Shown here: positions 27,877 to 36,727 of the stretch, one piece after another | Layout of the letters: the number at the start of each line of letters is the position of its first letter | How positions within the stretch are numbered: position 1 is the first letter of the stretch | Assembly: GCF_004357985.1 (NCBI RefSeq) | Contig: NZ_SMTF01000001.1 | Span: 372,001 to 436,000, forward strand | Source: Luteimonas aestuarii | GTDB lineage: Bacteria; Pseudomonadota; Gammaproteobacteria; Xanthomonadales; Xanthomonadaceae | Length of the DNA stretch: 64,000 nucleotides | Direction of reading: 5' to 3' | The notes under the pieces: generated by a model | The model's input: the letters and a program-made list of their open reading frames with translations, nothing else | What the model was told of the DNA's origin: nothing | Databases searched by the model: none | Program-made: the position numbers and the translations under genes

Positions 27877-28494
27877 TCAACTCCAGTCTCCTCGATAGAC
27901 AAACCTGGGCATGTTCCAGTCGTACCGGATGGCCAGAATGCGAAAGGTGAAGCCGGCAATCATCGACAGGATCATGGCCAGATCGTGCTGCAGTCCAATG
28001 TCCTGGCCGCCCATGTAGAGCAACCCGGTCGTCAGCGATATGCTGGCGTACAGTTCCTTGCGGAACAGCAGTGGCGTCTGTCCACACAGCACGTCCCGAA
28101 GCATGCCTCCACAGGTTCCCGTGATCATCCCGCTCACCAGCACAATGGCGAACGGCATCGACAATTCACTGGCGACGTTGCAACCGATGACCGTGAACAC
28201 CACGAGCCCAACCGCATCAAGCAACAGAAACAGCCGACGCAAGCGCAGGACCAGAGGCGCCAGAAGTCCGACCGACAACGCCGCCGTCAGGGTGTACGCC
28301 AGGTACTCGGGATGCTGGACCCACGCCAGCGGGTGGTGGCCCAACAGCACATCCCGCACGGTGCCGCCCCCCAACGCGGTCACGCAGGCGATCACGCAGA
28401 CGCCGAACCAGTCCATCTCCCTCCGCCCGGCCACCAGGGCGGCCGACATGGCTTCCGCAACGATGGCCACCAGATACGCAATGTGCAGCGCCAT
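27877..28494 (-). CDS. TRIC-type (UPF0126/YicG) membrane channel
   Basis: A 205-residue integral membrane protein with about seven hydrophobic helices. The two internal repeats each carry the glycine-rich signature: GGGTVRDVLLG in the first half and GTCGGMLRDVLCG in the second. These are the hallmarks of the UPF0126 family, now known as prokaryotic TRIC channels (trimeric monovalent-cation channels). The start at 28494 is chosen since GGGGAAGG precedes it and the length matches the family. It is divergent from the sigma-factor gene over a ~217-bp gap. The family call is firm; the transported ion or metabolite is not known here. Confidence 0.9.
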   Translation of the reverse strand: MALHIAYLVAIVAEAMSAALVAGRREMDWFGVCVIACVTALGGGTVRDVLLGHHPLAWVQHPEYLAYTLTAALSVGLLAPLVLRLRRLFLLLDAVGLVVFTVIGCNVASELSMPFAIVLVSGMITGTCGGMLRDVLCGQTPLLFRKELYASISLTTGLLYMGGQDIGLQHDLAMILSMIAGFTFRILAIRYDWNMPRFVYRGDWS

Positions 28495-28711
28495 GCCTTC
28501 CCCGTCGTGTCCCACATCCATGACCTGCCGATACCCTGGCCTCGTCGGCGCACGCGGCCAAGGCCGCAGCGCCCCCACCATCGTCCAGCCCGCGATCCGC
28601 TACACTGACTGCAGTTGCCCACACATATCGCGCAACAGTCCGGGGCGGATGCCGACAGGCGTCCACCCTTCCCATTGCTGACCGTTTCGGGGAATACGGG
28701 CACCACAGGAC

Positions 28712-29341
28712 ATGACCACCAACTCCGCCTACCCGGGCCCAGCAAAAGCCGGTCTCCAGGACCCGGTGGGTGCCGACGCGGTCGAATCGGTGACGCAGTT
28801 GCTCGTGGATGCGGAAAGCGGCAACGATGCGGCCTGGAACAGGATCTATGCGCTGGTCTACCACGACCTCCACAGGATCGCCCGCACCCAGATCCGTCTG
28901 CACTATCAGCCTGGCCTCTCTCCCTCGTCGCTCATCAGCGAAGCCTGGATCAAACTGGCGCGGACACAGGCTTCCGTTTCCTGCCGCCCGCATCTGATGT
29001 CGCTTGTGGCCCGGGCGATGCGTTTCGTTCTGCTGGACGAAGCAAGACGGGCGATGACGGGCAAGCGTGGCGGCGAGGTCCACGTGGAGCATCTCTCGAC
29101 CATGGACGACCTGCGCGTGGACAGCCAGATCGAGGAGTTGCTGGCACTCGACAAGGCGCTCGAGGCACTGTCCCGCGTGGATGAGCGGCTGATGAGGGTC
29201 GTTGAACTACGCTACTTTGGCGGCCTGGACGAGGGGGAAATCGCCACGCTGCTCGGCGTCACCGAACGCACGATACGGCGGGACTGGCGCAAGGCACGCG
29301 CCTACCTGCAAAGCCACCTCGACACAGCCGACAACGGCTGA
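28712..29341 (+). CDS. ECF sigma factor, PF07638 type (ECF43-like)
   Basis: A 209-residue alternative sigma factor. The region-2 domain (about 36-115) contains LVYHDLHRIARTQIRL and LSPSSLISEAWIKL. The usual acidic region-2.2 DAED motif is absent and replaced by the neutral LSPSSLISEAW stretch (69-79). Region 4 (about 145-205) ends with LGVTERTIRRDWRKARAYL, the -35-recognition helix-turn-helix. This composition matches the sigma factors activated by partner Ser/Thr kinases rather than by anti-sigma release (EcfK/PknS of Xanthomonas citri is the described case). No anti-sigma gene is next to it; a fitting kinase lies at 21180-24008. Which Ser or Thr might be phosphorylated cannot be decided by eye. 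Confidence 0.9.
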   Translation: MTTNSAYPGPAKAGLQDPVGADAVESVTQLLVDAESGNDAAWNRIYALVYHDLHRIARTQIRLHYQPGLSPSSLISEAWIKLARTQASVSCRPHLMSLVARAMRFVLLDEARRAMTGKRGGEVHVEHLSTMDDLRVDSQIEELLALDKALEALSRVDERLMRVVELRYFGGLDEGEIATLLGVTERTIRRDWRKARAYLQSHLDTADNG

Positions 29342-29422
29342 TCCCGGCCCGTTCGTTTCCATGTCCGGTTGCACGGGGTTTCTCCGAACCCCTGAGTGCC
29401 CTCAACACATGGAGTCGAACCG

Positions 29423-29797
29423 ATGCGTACGAACCACCTCGTCCTGGCGGCATTCGCTGCCTGCGCCCTGACCGCCTGCGCACCCAAGCCCCATGCAGTC
29501 AAGGCAGCCTACGTACCCCAGGCCATCTACCAGAACATGAGCTGCAACCAGATTGCCGCCGAAGCGGTCAACGTCTCGAACCGTGCCCACGACGCCATCG
29601 GTACCGAACGACGCCATCGCCATCAGGACCAGGCCATCACCGCCGCGGGACTGGTGGTGTTCTGGCCGGCGCTGTTCTTCACCCATGGCCACAATGCCCG
29701 GTCCGCCACCGAGCTGGCCCAGCTCAAGGGCGAGATCGAGGCTCTGGAAGCGGTCTCCGCCCAGAAGGGGTGCGGCATCCAGTTCGACAGGGCCTGA
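29423..29797 (+). CDS. Small lipoprotein with hydrophobic segment
   Basis: A 124-residue lipoprotein with signal MRTNHLVLAAFAACALTAC (acylated Cys19) and GGAG nine bases before ATG 29423. The mature region contains YQNMSCNQIAAEAVNVSNRA, a short membrane-like stretch AGLVVFWPALFF, and a coiled-coil ending ELAQLKGEIEALEAVSAQKG with a last Cys. The pattern (NMSCxQIxxE, hydrophobic patch, EIEALE) recurs in proteobacterial lipoproteins adjacent to sigma or stress genes, but no function is known. It is 81 bp downstream of the sigma factor and may be co-transcribed. Confidence 0.75.
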   Translation: MRTNHLVLAAFAACALTACAPKPHAVKAAYVPQAIYQNMSCNQIAAEAVNVSNRAHDAIGTERRHRHQDQAITAAGLVVFWPALFFTHGHNARSATELAQLKGEIEALEAVSAQKGCGIQFDRA

Positions 29798-29930
29798 CAA
29801 GGACTCGTTCTCAGCCTGAAACGCCCGCTCAGTGCAGGTACCGTCCGGTGCAAAGCACCCTCGCGTGAGGATGGGGGGCGTTTCCGAGGCTGGATCACGC
29901 GACACCCCGGCCGGATCCGGAACACGCGTG

Positions 29931-29974
29931 TTCACAAAACGAAAGGCCCCGGGAAACCGACTTCCCGGGGCCTT
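29931..29974 (-). terminator. Rho-independent terminator of tRNA-Thr
   Basis: A perfect 13-bp stem AAGGCCCCGGGAA / TTCCCGGGGCCTT (29943-29955 and 29962-29974) with a 6-base loop. On the minus strand it is followed by TTTCGTTTTGT. It lies immediately 3' of the tRNA. Confidence 0.88.
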
Positions 29975-29980
29975 GCATCC

Positions 29981-30056
29981 TGGTGCCGGAAATAGGAATC
30001 GAACCTACGACCTACGCATTACGAATGCGCCGCTCTACCAACTGAGCTATTCCGGC
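29981..30056 (-). tRNA. tRNA-Thr (anticodon CGU)
   Basis: A 76-nt cloverleaf on the minus strand. Acceptor GCCGGAA pairs with TTCCGGC. The D arm is GCTC...GAGC, the anticodon loop TTCGTAA gives anticodon CGT (codon ACG, Thr), and the T arm has GGTTCGATTCC. The CCA end is encoded. A promoter precedes it at 30067-30095 and a terminator follows at 29931-29974, so it is a single-gene unit. Confidence 0.97.
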
Positions 30057-30066
30057 GGGGCCGCAG

Positions 30067-30095
30067 ATTCTAGGGGCTGGCGCCTGCCCGGTCAA
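30067..30095 (-). promoter_or_regulatory. Sigma-70 promoter of tRNA-Thr
   Basis: On the minus strand TTGACC (-35, 30090-30095) and TAGAAT (-10, 30067-30072) are separated by exactly 17 bp. A GC-rich discriminator follows, and the tRNA 5' end lies 10 bases downstream. This is the classical layout of a stringently controlled stable-RNA promoter. Confidence 0.85.
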
Positions 30096-30257
30096 AGGCG
30101 CAGGCCCGCCAGCCGTTCGCAGGCGGTCGCACACAGGGATGTTCCGAGAAAAAAATCCCGAATGCCGGGCACCCGGCCGCGACCTTCAGGCTTGTTGGCG
30201 TCCATGAAATGCGGGGCGATCCCGGGCAACATCTCCTGCCCGATCGATGCCCGGGCA

Positions 30258-30653
30258 TCAGCCGGGATACTTCGGGAACTTCTCATCGGGATGGTTCGCT
30301 TTCCACTCCCGGTGCGACACGGTTCCAACCCATGCGCTGAACGCCTTCGGGGGACGCCCCCTGCCCGACCAGGTTTCACCCGTGTGCGGCAGCCAGTACT
30401 TCGGGGCCACTTCCTTCCCCGACCCTGCCTTCTTCGCGCGCAGGCTCGGCTTGGCACCCGACGCAGCGACGATCTCGGACCGCTGCTTGTCGCTGAACTC
30501 GTCCCCGAAACTGGACAGAAGCTCGAGGATGCGGGCATGGGCTGCGTTGGCTTCCTCGCGCCGGAGTTCCAGCTCCTGCTTTTCCAACTGGCGCAGCTCT
30601 TCGGCCAGCTTGGCCTTGGCGGTCGCAATCGAGTCGAGCGTGGGCTTGTTCAT
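30258..30653 (-). CDS. H-NS family nucleoid-associated protein
   Basis: A 131-residue DNA-binding protein. The N-terminal half is a long coiled coil for oligomerisation (KAKLAEELRQLEKQELELRR). The C-terminal domain carries the H-NS core motif TWSGRGRPPKAFSAW, whose RGR binds the minor groove of AT-rich DNA. The 131-residue length is usual for the Xanthomonas/Bordetella-type H-NS-like proteins. The start is ATG 30653; GGGA lies upstream. It probably silences AT-rich or acquired genes. It lies between tRNA-Thr and the ispH end, probably as its own transcription unit. Confidence 0.92.
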   Translation of the reverse strand: MNKPTLDSIATAKAKLAEELRQLEKQELELRREEANAAHARILELLSSFGDEFSDKQRSEIVAASGAKPSLRAKKAGSGKEVAPKYWLPHTGETWSGRGRPPKAFSAWVGTVSHREWKANHPDEKFPKYPG

Positions 30654-30859
30654 TCGGTGATCCCGGGAAACCAGCAATCAGGAAGTGTAACGGGTCGATA
30701 CAGGCCGGACTGCCGGAAACCGCCGGAGCGCGTTCCGGAACCAGGCCGGGACGCTGGGCGCATCGACGGCCAGCGTCGGTCTACCCTGCGGGGCATCCCG
30801 GCTCGGACGCAGTCTTCTGCAGCAGGCGGGCCTTGCCCGACCCATAGAGACGGTCCGAC

Positions 30860-31810
30860 TCACTCCACCAGATGGAGCCGCAACTCCCTGGGCAGTGCAA
30901 ACACCATGTTCTCCGGCTCGCCCTCCAGCTCGCGCACACCGCTGGCGCCCAGCTGGCGCAGCCGGTCCAGCACGCCCTGCACCAGCACGTCGGGGGCCGA
31001 GGCGCCCGCGGTCACGCCGATGTGGCGTCGGCCGTCCAGCCAGCGCGGGTCGATCTCGTCGGCGCCGTCGATCAGGTAGGCCTCCACGCCGTCGCGCTCG
31101 GCCAGTTCACGCAGGCGATTGGAGTTGGAGCTGTTGGGCGAACCGACCACCAGCACCAGGTCGCACTGGCGCGCCAGGTCGCGCACCGCGTCCTGGCGGT
31201 TCTGGGTGGCGTAGCAGATGTCGTCGTTCTTCGGCCCCTGCAGCGCCGGGAAGCGCGCCTTGAGGGCGGCGATGATGTCGCGCGTGTCATCGACCGACAG
31301 CGTGGTTTGGGTGGTGTAGGCGATATTTTCCGGCTGTCCCGGATCGAGGTAGGCCACGTCCTCGAGATCCTCGACCAGATGGATGCGGCCACTGCGGTGT
31401 TCGGCCTTCCACTGCCCCATCGTGCCTTCCACCTCGGGATGCCCGGCGTGGCCGATCAGTACGACGTCGCGGCCGGCGCGGCAGTGGCGCGCCACCTCGA
31501 AATGCACCTTGGTGACCAGGGGACAGGTCGCGTCGAACACCTTCAGGCCACGGCGGGCGGCCTCGTCGCGCACGGCCTGCGAAACGCCGTGTGCGCTGAA
31601 GATCACGGTGTTTCCGTCGGGCACTTCGTCGAGCTCCTCGACAAAGATCGCGCCACGCTGCTTCAGGTCGTCCACCACGAAGCGGTTGTGCACCACCTCG
31701 TGGCGTACGTAGATCGGCGCGCCCAGCGTCTCGATGGCACGCTTGACGATCTCGATGGCACGGTCGACGCCGGCGCAGAAACCGCGGGGATTGGCAAGGA
31801 CGATGTCCAT
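30860..31810 (-). CDS. ispH: 4-hydroxy-3-methylbut-2-enyl diphosphate reductase
   Basis: A 316-residue iron-sulfur enzyme that performs the last step of the MEP pathway, reducing HMBPP to IPP and DMAPP. The N-terminus [18 protein letters not shown] is diagnostic. The three cluster-binding cysteines are C12, C96 (VFDATC) and C199 ([12 protein letters not shown]); the [14 protein letters not shown] stretch is also present. ATG 31810 is used because it matches the family N-terminus; a GTG two codons earlier is an alternative. It is the last gene of the murJ-ribF-ileS-lspA-ispH run, with a 145-bp gap after lspA. Confidence 0.98.
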   Translation of the reverse strand: MDIVLANPRGFCAGVDRAIEIVKRAIETLGAPIYVRHEVVHNRFVVDDLKQRGAIFVEELDEVPDGNTVIFSAHGVSQAVRDEAARRGLKVFDATCPLVTKVHFEVARHCRAGRDVVLIGHAGHPEVEGTMGQWKAEHRSGRIHLVEDLEDVAYLDPGQPENIAYTTQTTLSVDDTRDIIAALKARFPALQGPKNDDICYATQNRQDAVRDLARQCDLVLVVGSPNSSNSNRLRELAERDGVEAYLIDGADEIDPRWLDGRRHIGVTAGASAPDVLVQGVLDRLRQLGASGVRELEGEPENMVFALPRELRLHLVE

Positions 31811-31955
31811 AAGCACCGAAGTTTACCGGAGCATGGTTAACGCAGCCGCGACGGACGCGAAAAGGCGCCTGCCGCGGATACGATCGCCCTTCCCCGCGCG
31901 CGGGGCATTGTGCCCTTCACGGGCAGAAGGGGACGGGATGGGGGCGAGGCGCAGT

Positions 31956-32486
31956 CTACGCCTGCCCGCGCGAACCGTCGCCATCCGCCGCGGAACGCTG
32001 CGACTTGCCCTGGAACAACCCGAACACGGCGATGCCGATGGCGCCCCCCACCACCGCGCAGTCGGCGATGTTGAACGCCGGCCAGTAGTAGTCCTTCCAG
32101 TGCCACTGGATGAAGTCGATGACATGGCCGTGGATCTGGCGGTCGATGATGTTGCCCAGCGCGCCGCCGATCACCAGCGCGAACGGCAGCGCGGTGCGCC
32201 AATCGCGACGCGGGGTCTTCGACAGCCAGAACGCAAGCACGCCACTGATGCCGATGGCGAGCACGGTGAAGAACCACTTCTGCCAGCCACCGGCGCCCGC
32301 GAGGAAGCTGAAGGCCGCGCCAGTGTTGTAGGTGCGGTACCAGTTCCAGAAGCCCTCGATCACCGGGATGGCGGTGTACTCGGGCAGGCTGGACAGCACC
32401 CAGGCCTTGGTCCACTGGTCGAGCGCGATGACGACCACGGAAACAGCCAGCCAGGCCAATGCATTGGGTTTGGGGGAAGCGGTCAT
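31956..32486 (-). CDS. lspA: Lipoprotein signal peptidase (signal peptidase II)
   Basis: A 176-residue inner-membrane aspartyl protease with four transmembrane helices. It cleaves the signal peptide of diacylated prolipoproteins, of which this window encodes many. The conserved boxes are DQWTKAW near residue 23, NTGAAFSFL near 54, the catalytic Asp124 in [10 protein letters not shown] and the catalytic Asp142 in [11 protein letters not shown]. It follows ileS by about 130 bp; that spacer contains a dispersed palindromic repeat rather than a promoter I can recognise. Confidence 0.98.
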   Translation of the reverse strand: MTASPKPNALAWLAVSVVVIALDQWTKAWVLSSLPEYTAIPVIEGFWNWYRTYNTGAAFSFLAGAGGWQKWFFTVLAIGISGVLAFWLSKTPRRDWRTALPFALVIGGALGNIIDRQIHGHVIDFIQWHWKDYYWPAFNIADCAVVGGAIGIAVFGLFQGKSQRSAADGDGSRGQA

Positions 32487-32498
32487 GGCGCGGGTCTC

Positions 32499-32592
32499 GT
32501 CGTCCCGGCGAAGGCCGGGACCCAGTGGCTTTCGATGGGCGCAACATCCAACACACCAAGACGCTGGGTCCCGGCATTCTCCGAGATGACGG
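32499..32592. repeat. Dispersed palindromic intergenic repeat (REP-like)
   Basis: Two arms face each other in the ileS-lspA spacer: GTCGTCCCGGCGAAGGCCGG with GACCCAGTG (32499-32527), and CGCTGGGTCCCGGC ending in GATGACGG (32562-32592). The arms are imperfect reverse complements around a unique core. CGTC..CCGGGACCCAG / CTGGGTCCCGG..GATGACG elements are a very common interspersed intergenic repeat of GC-rich proteobacteria. It may act as an mRNA-stabilising or attenuating hairpin between ileS and lspA. Confidence 0.65.
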
Positions 32593-32616
32593 TTCGGGTG
32601 GGCTGCGTGCGGCTTG

Positions 32617-35457
32617 TCAGAACCATTTGCGATCCTCGCCCGGACCTACCACGTTCGACACGCAGCGGCCGCACAATTGCGGATGTTCCGCGTGGCTGCC
32701 CACGTCGGCACGATGGTGCCAGCAGCGCACGCACTTGGTCTTCTTCGTGGGCGTGGCCACGATGCGCGACTCGGTACCATCGAACGGCACCACGGTCACG
32801 TCTCCGCTGATCAGCAGGAAGCGCAGCTCATCGACCAGGGGCGCAACCCGGATGTGGTCGGCGGTGCCGGCATGCAGTTCGATCTCGGCTTCCAGCGCCG
32901 CACCGATCTCGCCGGTGGCGCGCATCGGCTCCAGCACCTTGGCGACCTGCTCGCGCAGCGCCAGCAGCCGATCGAAGTCATTCGCACCCAGTGGCGCATC
33001 CGCCGGCAAGGGGGCCAAGCCGTCGTACCAGGTGGCGAACAGGACGTTGCCGGCGCGTTCGCCTGGCAGGTAAGCCCACAACTCGTCGGCGGTGAAGCTA
33101 AGCACCGGCGCGATCCAGCGGGTGAATGCTTCGGCGATGCGATACATCGCACTCTGCGCGCTGCGCCGGCCACGCGAGTCCTCGCGCATGGTGTACAGCC
33201 GGTCCTTGGTGACGTCGAGATACAGCGAGCCGAGGTCGATGCTGCAGAAGTTCAGCAGCGTTTGCACGATTTCGGCGAAATCGTAGCGATCGTACGCGGC
33301 CTTGATCTTCTCCTGCACTTCCCAGGCACGATGCACGATCCAGCGATCCAGCGCGACCATGTCGTCGAGCGGGCGCAGGTCTCGCACCGGGTCGAAGCCG
33401 TTGAGGTTGCCCAGGAGGAAGCGCGCGGTATTGCGGATGCGGCGGTAGGCGTCGGCGTTGCGCTTGAGGATCTCCTGCGACAGCGACATCTCGTTGCTGT
33501 AGTCGGCGCTGGCGATCCACAGGCGCAGGATGTCCGCGCCCAGCGTCTTCATGATGTCCTGCGGCTCGATGCCGTTGCCCAGCGACTTCGACATCTTGCG
33601 GCCGTGCTCGTCCACGGTGAAGCCGTGGGTCAGGCACTGCCGGTACGGCGCGGCCTTGTCGATGGCCACGCCGGTCAGCAGCGACGACTGGAACCAGCCG
33701 CGATGCTGGTCGGAGCCTTCCAGGTACAGGTCGGCCGGCTTGCCGAGGCCACGCTCCAGCAGCACGCCCTCGTGGGTGACGCCGGAATCGAACCAGACGT
33801 CGAGGATGTCGGTGATCTTGTCGTAGTCCTTCGCCTCGTCGCCCAGCAGCTCGGCGGCATCGAGCGAATACCACACGTCCACGCCACCCTGCTCGACGCG
33901 GTCGGCCACCGCACGCATCAGTTCGGTGCTGCGCGGATGCGGCTCGCCGGTCTCGCGATGCACGAACAGTGCGATCGGCACGCCCCAGGTGCGCTGGCGC
34001 GAGATGGTCCAGTCCGGGCGGCCTTCCACCATGCCCGCAATGCGCGCCTCGCCCCACTGCGGGAACCAACCGACGGTCTTGATCGCCGCCAGCGCGTCGT
34101 TGCGCAGGTTGGCCTGCTCCATCGAGATGAACCACTGCGGCGTGGCGCGGAATGCGATTGGCGTCTTGTGCCGCCAGCAGTGCGGATAGCTGTGTTCGAA
34201 CTTGCTGAAGGCCAGCAGCGCGCCACTGGTTCGCAGCACGTCGGTGATCGTTTCGTTCGCCTTCCAGATATGCAGGCCGGCGAGCTCGGTGCCGTGCGCG
34301 GCGGGCGTCGACGGCAGGTAGACGCCACGACCGTCGACGGGATTGAGCTGCGCGGCGGTGTAGGTGTCGAGCAGTCCGTACTGTTTGCCGACCGCGTAGT
34401 CCTCCTGGCCGTGGCCGGGCGCGGTATGCACGGCGCCGGTGCCATCCTCGGCCGAGACGTGGTCGCCCAGCAGGATCGGGATGTCGCGCTCGTCGTAGAA
34501 CGGATGCGCGAACGACAGACCTTCGAGCAACTCGCCTTTGGCTCGCCCCAGCACCGTCGTTTCCTCGACGCCATAACGCCGCAGCGCGCGTTCGGCCAAG
34601 GCGTCGGCCAACACCAGCCAGCGGCGCTTGCCGTCGTGCGACGGGCCTTCGACCAACGCGTACTCGAGCTCGCCACCGAGCGAGATCGCCAGCGATGCCG
34701 GCAGCGTCCACGGCGTGGTGGTCCAGATCGGCACCGCAACTTCGACGTCTTCCGGCACTTCCACGCCGAACTTGCGCGCCACCGCCTGCGGGCTGCGCGC
34801 CGCATAGGCCACGTCGATCGCGGGCGACACCTTGTCGGCGTACTCGATCTCGGCCTCGGCCAGCGCCGAGCCGCAATCGAAGCACCAGTGCACGGGCTTC
34901 ACGCCGCGGGTGAGGTGGCCGTTGTCGACGATCTTCGCCAGCGCGCGGATCTCGTTCGCCTCGAAGCGGAAATCCAGCGTCTTGTACGGGTTGTCCCAGT
35001 CGCCCAGCACGCCCAGGCGCTTGAAGTCCCTGCGCTGGACCTCGATCTGCGACTCGGCATATTCGCGGCACTTCCGGCGGAACTCGACGGCATCGAGTTT
35101 CACTCCGACCTTGCCGTACTTCTTCTCGATCGCAATCTCGATCGGCAGGCCGTGGCAGTCCCAGCCCGGCACGTAGGGCGCATCGAAGCCGGCCAGGGTC
35201 TTCGACTTGACGATGATGTCCTTGAGTATCTTGTTGACCGCGTGGCCGAGGTGGATCGCGCCGTTGGCGTACGGCGGGCCGTCGTGCAGCACGAACAGCG
35301 GGCGGCCCCTGGCGTTGTCGCGCAACTGCGCGTACAGGCCCTCCCTTTCCCAGCGTTCCAGCGTCGCCGGCTCGCGCCTGGGCAGGTCGCCACGCATCGG
35401 GAAGTCCGTCGCGGGCAGCAGGATCGTCGGTTTGTAGCGGTTGTCGTCAGAACTCAC
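32617..35457 (-). CDS. ileS: Isoleucyl-tRNA synthetase
   Basis: A 946-residue class I aminoacyl-tRNA synthetase charging tRNA-Ile in the cytoplasm. The HIGH signature is HLGH at 69-72 ([13 protein letters not shown]) and the KMSKS loop is [11 protein letters not shown] in the second half. The large CP1 editing insert lies between them (including [11 protein letters not shown]). The C-terminal zinc ribbon CVRCW ... LCGRCVSNV is complete. The start is GTG 35457, overlapping the ribF stop by 4 bp (GTGA), so translation is coupled. The length is standard. Part of the murJ-ribF-ileS-lspA-ispH order. Confidence 0.98.
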   Translation of the reverse strand: MSSDDNRYKPTILLPATDFPMRGDLPRREPATLERWEREGLYAQLRDNARGRPLFVLHDGPPYANGAIHLGHAVNKILKDIIVKSKTLAGFDAPYVPGWDCHGLPIEIAIEKKYGKVGVKLDAVEFRRKCREYAESQIEVQRRDFKRLGVLGDWDNPYKTLDFRFEANEIRALAKIVDNGHLTRGVKPVHWCFDCGSALAEAEIEYADKVSPAIDVAYAARSPQAVARKFGVEVPEDVEVAVPIWTTTPWTLPASLAISLGGELEYALVEGPSHDGKRRWLVLADALAERALRRYGVEETTVLGRAKGELLEGLSFAHPFYDERDIPILLGDHVSAEDGTGAVHTAPGHGQEDYAVGKQYGLLDTYTAAQLNPVDGRGVYLPSTPAAHGTELAGLHIWKANETITDVLRTSGALLAFSKFEHSYPHCWRHKTPIAFRATPQWFISMEQANLRNDALAAIKTVGWFPQWGEARIAGMVEGRPDWTISRQRTWGVPIALFVHRETGEPHPRSTELMRAVADRVEQGGVDVWYSLDAAELLGDEAKDYDKITDILDVWFDSGVTHEGVLLERGLGKPADLYLEGSDQHRGWFQSSLLTGVAIDKAAPYRQCLTHGFTVDEHGRKMSKSLGNGIEPQDIMKTLGADILRLWIASADYSNEMSLSQEILKRNADAYRRIRNTARFLLGNLNGFDPVRDLRPLDDMVALDRWIVHRAWEVQEKIKAAYDRYDFAEIVQTLLNFCSIDLGSLYLDVTKDRLYTMREDSRGRRSAQSAMYRIAEAFTRWIAPVLSFTADELWAYLPGERAGNVLFATWYDGLAPLPADAPLGANDFDRLLALREQVAKVLEPMRATGEIGAALEAEIELHAGTADHIRVAPLVDELRFLLISGDVTVVPFDGTESRIVATPTKKTKCVRCWHHRADVGSHAEHPQLCGRCVSNVVGPGEDRKWF

Positions 35458-36404
35458 GCGCAGGCCTGTGTGGGGTTGTACTGCAACAGGCGACGCGCTT
35501 GGGCCGCGTCGCGATCCATCTGCGCGACGAGCGTCGGCAGGTCGGGGAACTTCTCTTCGTCACGCAACCGCGCCACGAATTCCACCTCGATCCGGCGCCC
35601 GTACAGGTCGCCATCGAAATCGAACAGGTGCGCTTCCAGCAGCGGTTCGAGGCCGCCGACCGTCGGACGCGTGCCGAAACTCGACACCGACGGCCACGGT
35701 GTGTCGCCCACGCCGTGCACGCGCGTGGCATAGATGCCGCGCAAGGCCGGCACCTTGTCGCCGAAGCGCAGGTTGGCGGTCGGGTAGCCAAGCGTGCGGC
35801 CGAGCTGCTTGCCACGCACGACGCGACCGGACACGGCGTAGGGCTTGCCGAGCAGTTTCGAGGCCGCAGCGAAATCGCCGGCCACCAGCGCCTGGCGGAT
35901 GCGCGTGCTGGACACGCGCTCGCCATCGAACAGCACGGGATCGATCTCGTGCGCAGTGAAGCCGTGGCGCCCCCCCTCGGCCCGCAGTACCGCAACGTCG
36001 CCGGCACGACGATGGCCGAACCGGAACGCCGGCCCCACCCATACCTCGCGTGCGTGCAGGCGCTGCACCAGCAAGGCCTCGACGAAGGCTTCGGCCGACA
36101 TGGCCGACAGCGTCGCGTCGAAGCGCAGCAGGCCCACGATGTCGATGCCCAGCTCGCGCAGCCCTTCGTACTTGGCGCGTGGCAACCCCAGTCGTGGCGG
36201 CGGCGAACCTCCGGCGAAGAACTCCCGCGGCAGCGGCTCGAAGCTCAGCGCTACCGCAGGCACGCCAGATTCACGCGCACGCGCGACCGCACGCCGCACC
36301 AGCGCGCGATGGCCCAGGTGCAGGCCGTCGAACGCACCGATGCAGACCACACTGCCGTCCGGGCACGAGGTGCCGCCGGCGATGTCGCGGAAAAGCGTGT
36401 TCAT
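35454..36404 (-). CDS. ribF: Bifunctional riboflavin kinase/FAD synthetase
   Basis: A 316-residue enzyme making FMN from riboflavin and ATP, then FAD. The N-terminal FMN adenylyltransferase domain (about 10-190) shows [28 protein letters not shown] and [14 protein letters not shown] [14 protein letters not shown]. The C-terminal riboflavin kinase domain (about 195-310) shows [20 protein letters not shown] and GIYATRVHG. The start ATG is 36404; upstream in-frame codons lie in a repeat-bearing spacer and are discounted. It overlaps ileS by 4 bp. Confidence 0.98.
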   Translation of the reverse strand: MNTLFRDIAGGTSCPDGSVVCIGAFDGLHLGHRALVRRAVARARESGVPAVALSFEPLPREFFAGGSPPPRLGLPRAKYEGLRELGIDIVGLLRFDATLSAMSAEAFVEALLVQRLHAREVWVGPAFRFGHRRAGDVAVLRAEGGRHGFTAHEIDPVLFDGERVSSTRIRQALVAGDFAAASKLLGKPYAVSGRVVRGKQLGRTLGYPTANLRFGDKVPALRGIYATRVHGVGDTPWPSVSSFGTRPTVGGLEPLLEAHLFDFDGDLYGRRIEVEFVARLRDEEKFPDLPTLVAQMDRDAAQARRLLQYNPTQACA

Positions 36405-36727
36405 GGGAACCCTGAAGTATAGCCGTGGGGCGGTTTGTTCCGGCTCCGGCCGGCGCCGGCGCGGGAATCCATCCCGTCGCCCCCGGGAAGGCGGGGGTGA
36501 GGACGGATGGCTTGCGAGCCATTGGCTCGTATCCACCCGAACGCGCGAGCGCGGGGCGCGAGGGCCGGGGATCGGACACCCGACGACGTTGCGGGCGCGA
36601 AGACACGTCCATGGATCCCCGCTTTACTCGCGCTACGCGCTCGCCCTTCGGCCCGGCTGTCGCCGTTCACTCGCTGCGCTCGTGTCGCGGGGGATGACGA
36701 GCGAAAAACGTGCCGCCCGAGCCGCCT
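36405..36727. other. 323-bp ribF-murJ spacer with dispersed repeat
   Basis: No gene was supported. The spacer contains palindromic elements of the kind seen elsewhere between genes in such genomes: TCGCCCCCGGGAAGGCGGGG near 36478, and an arm GTCCATGGATCCCCGC (36607-36622) facing GCGGGGGATGACG (36687-36699). Between these arms is a CGCTACGCGCTCGCC / CACTCGCTGCGCTCG type sequence. Frames crossing the spacer come from the repeat itself. Confidence 0.6.

Noticed and set aside
29981..30257. Genomic-island attachment site at tRNA-Thr
   Set aside because: No integrase gene and no direct repeat of the tRNA 3' end was found in the window; the neighbours are housekeeping genes.
32614..35733. A 1039-codon plus-strand frame
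   Set aside because: It is exactly antisense to ileS, whose motifs (HLGH, KMSKS, zinc ribbon) fix the true strand.
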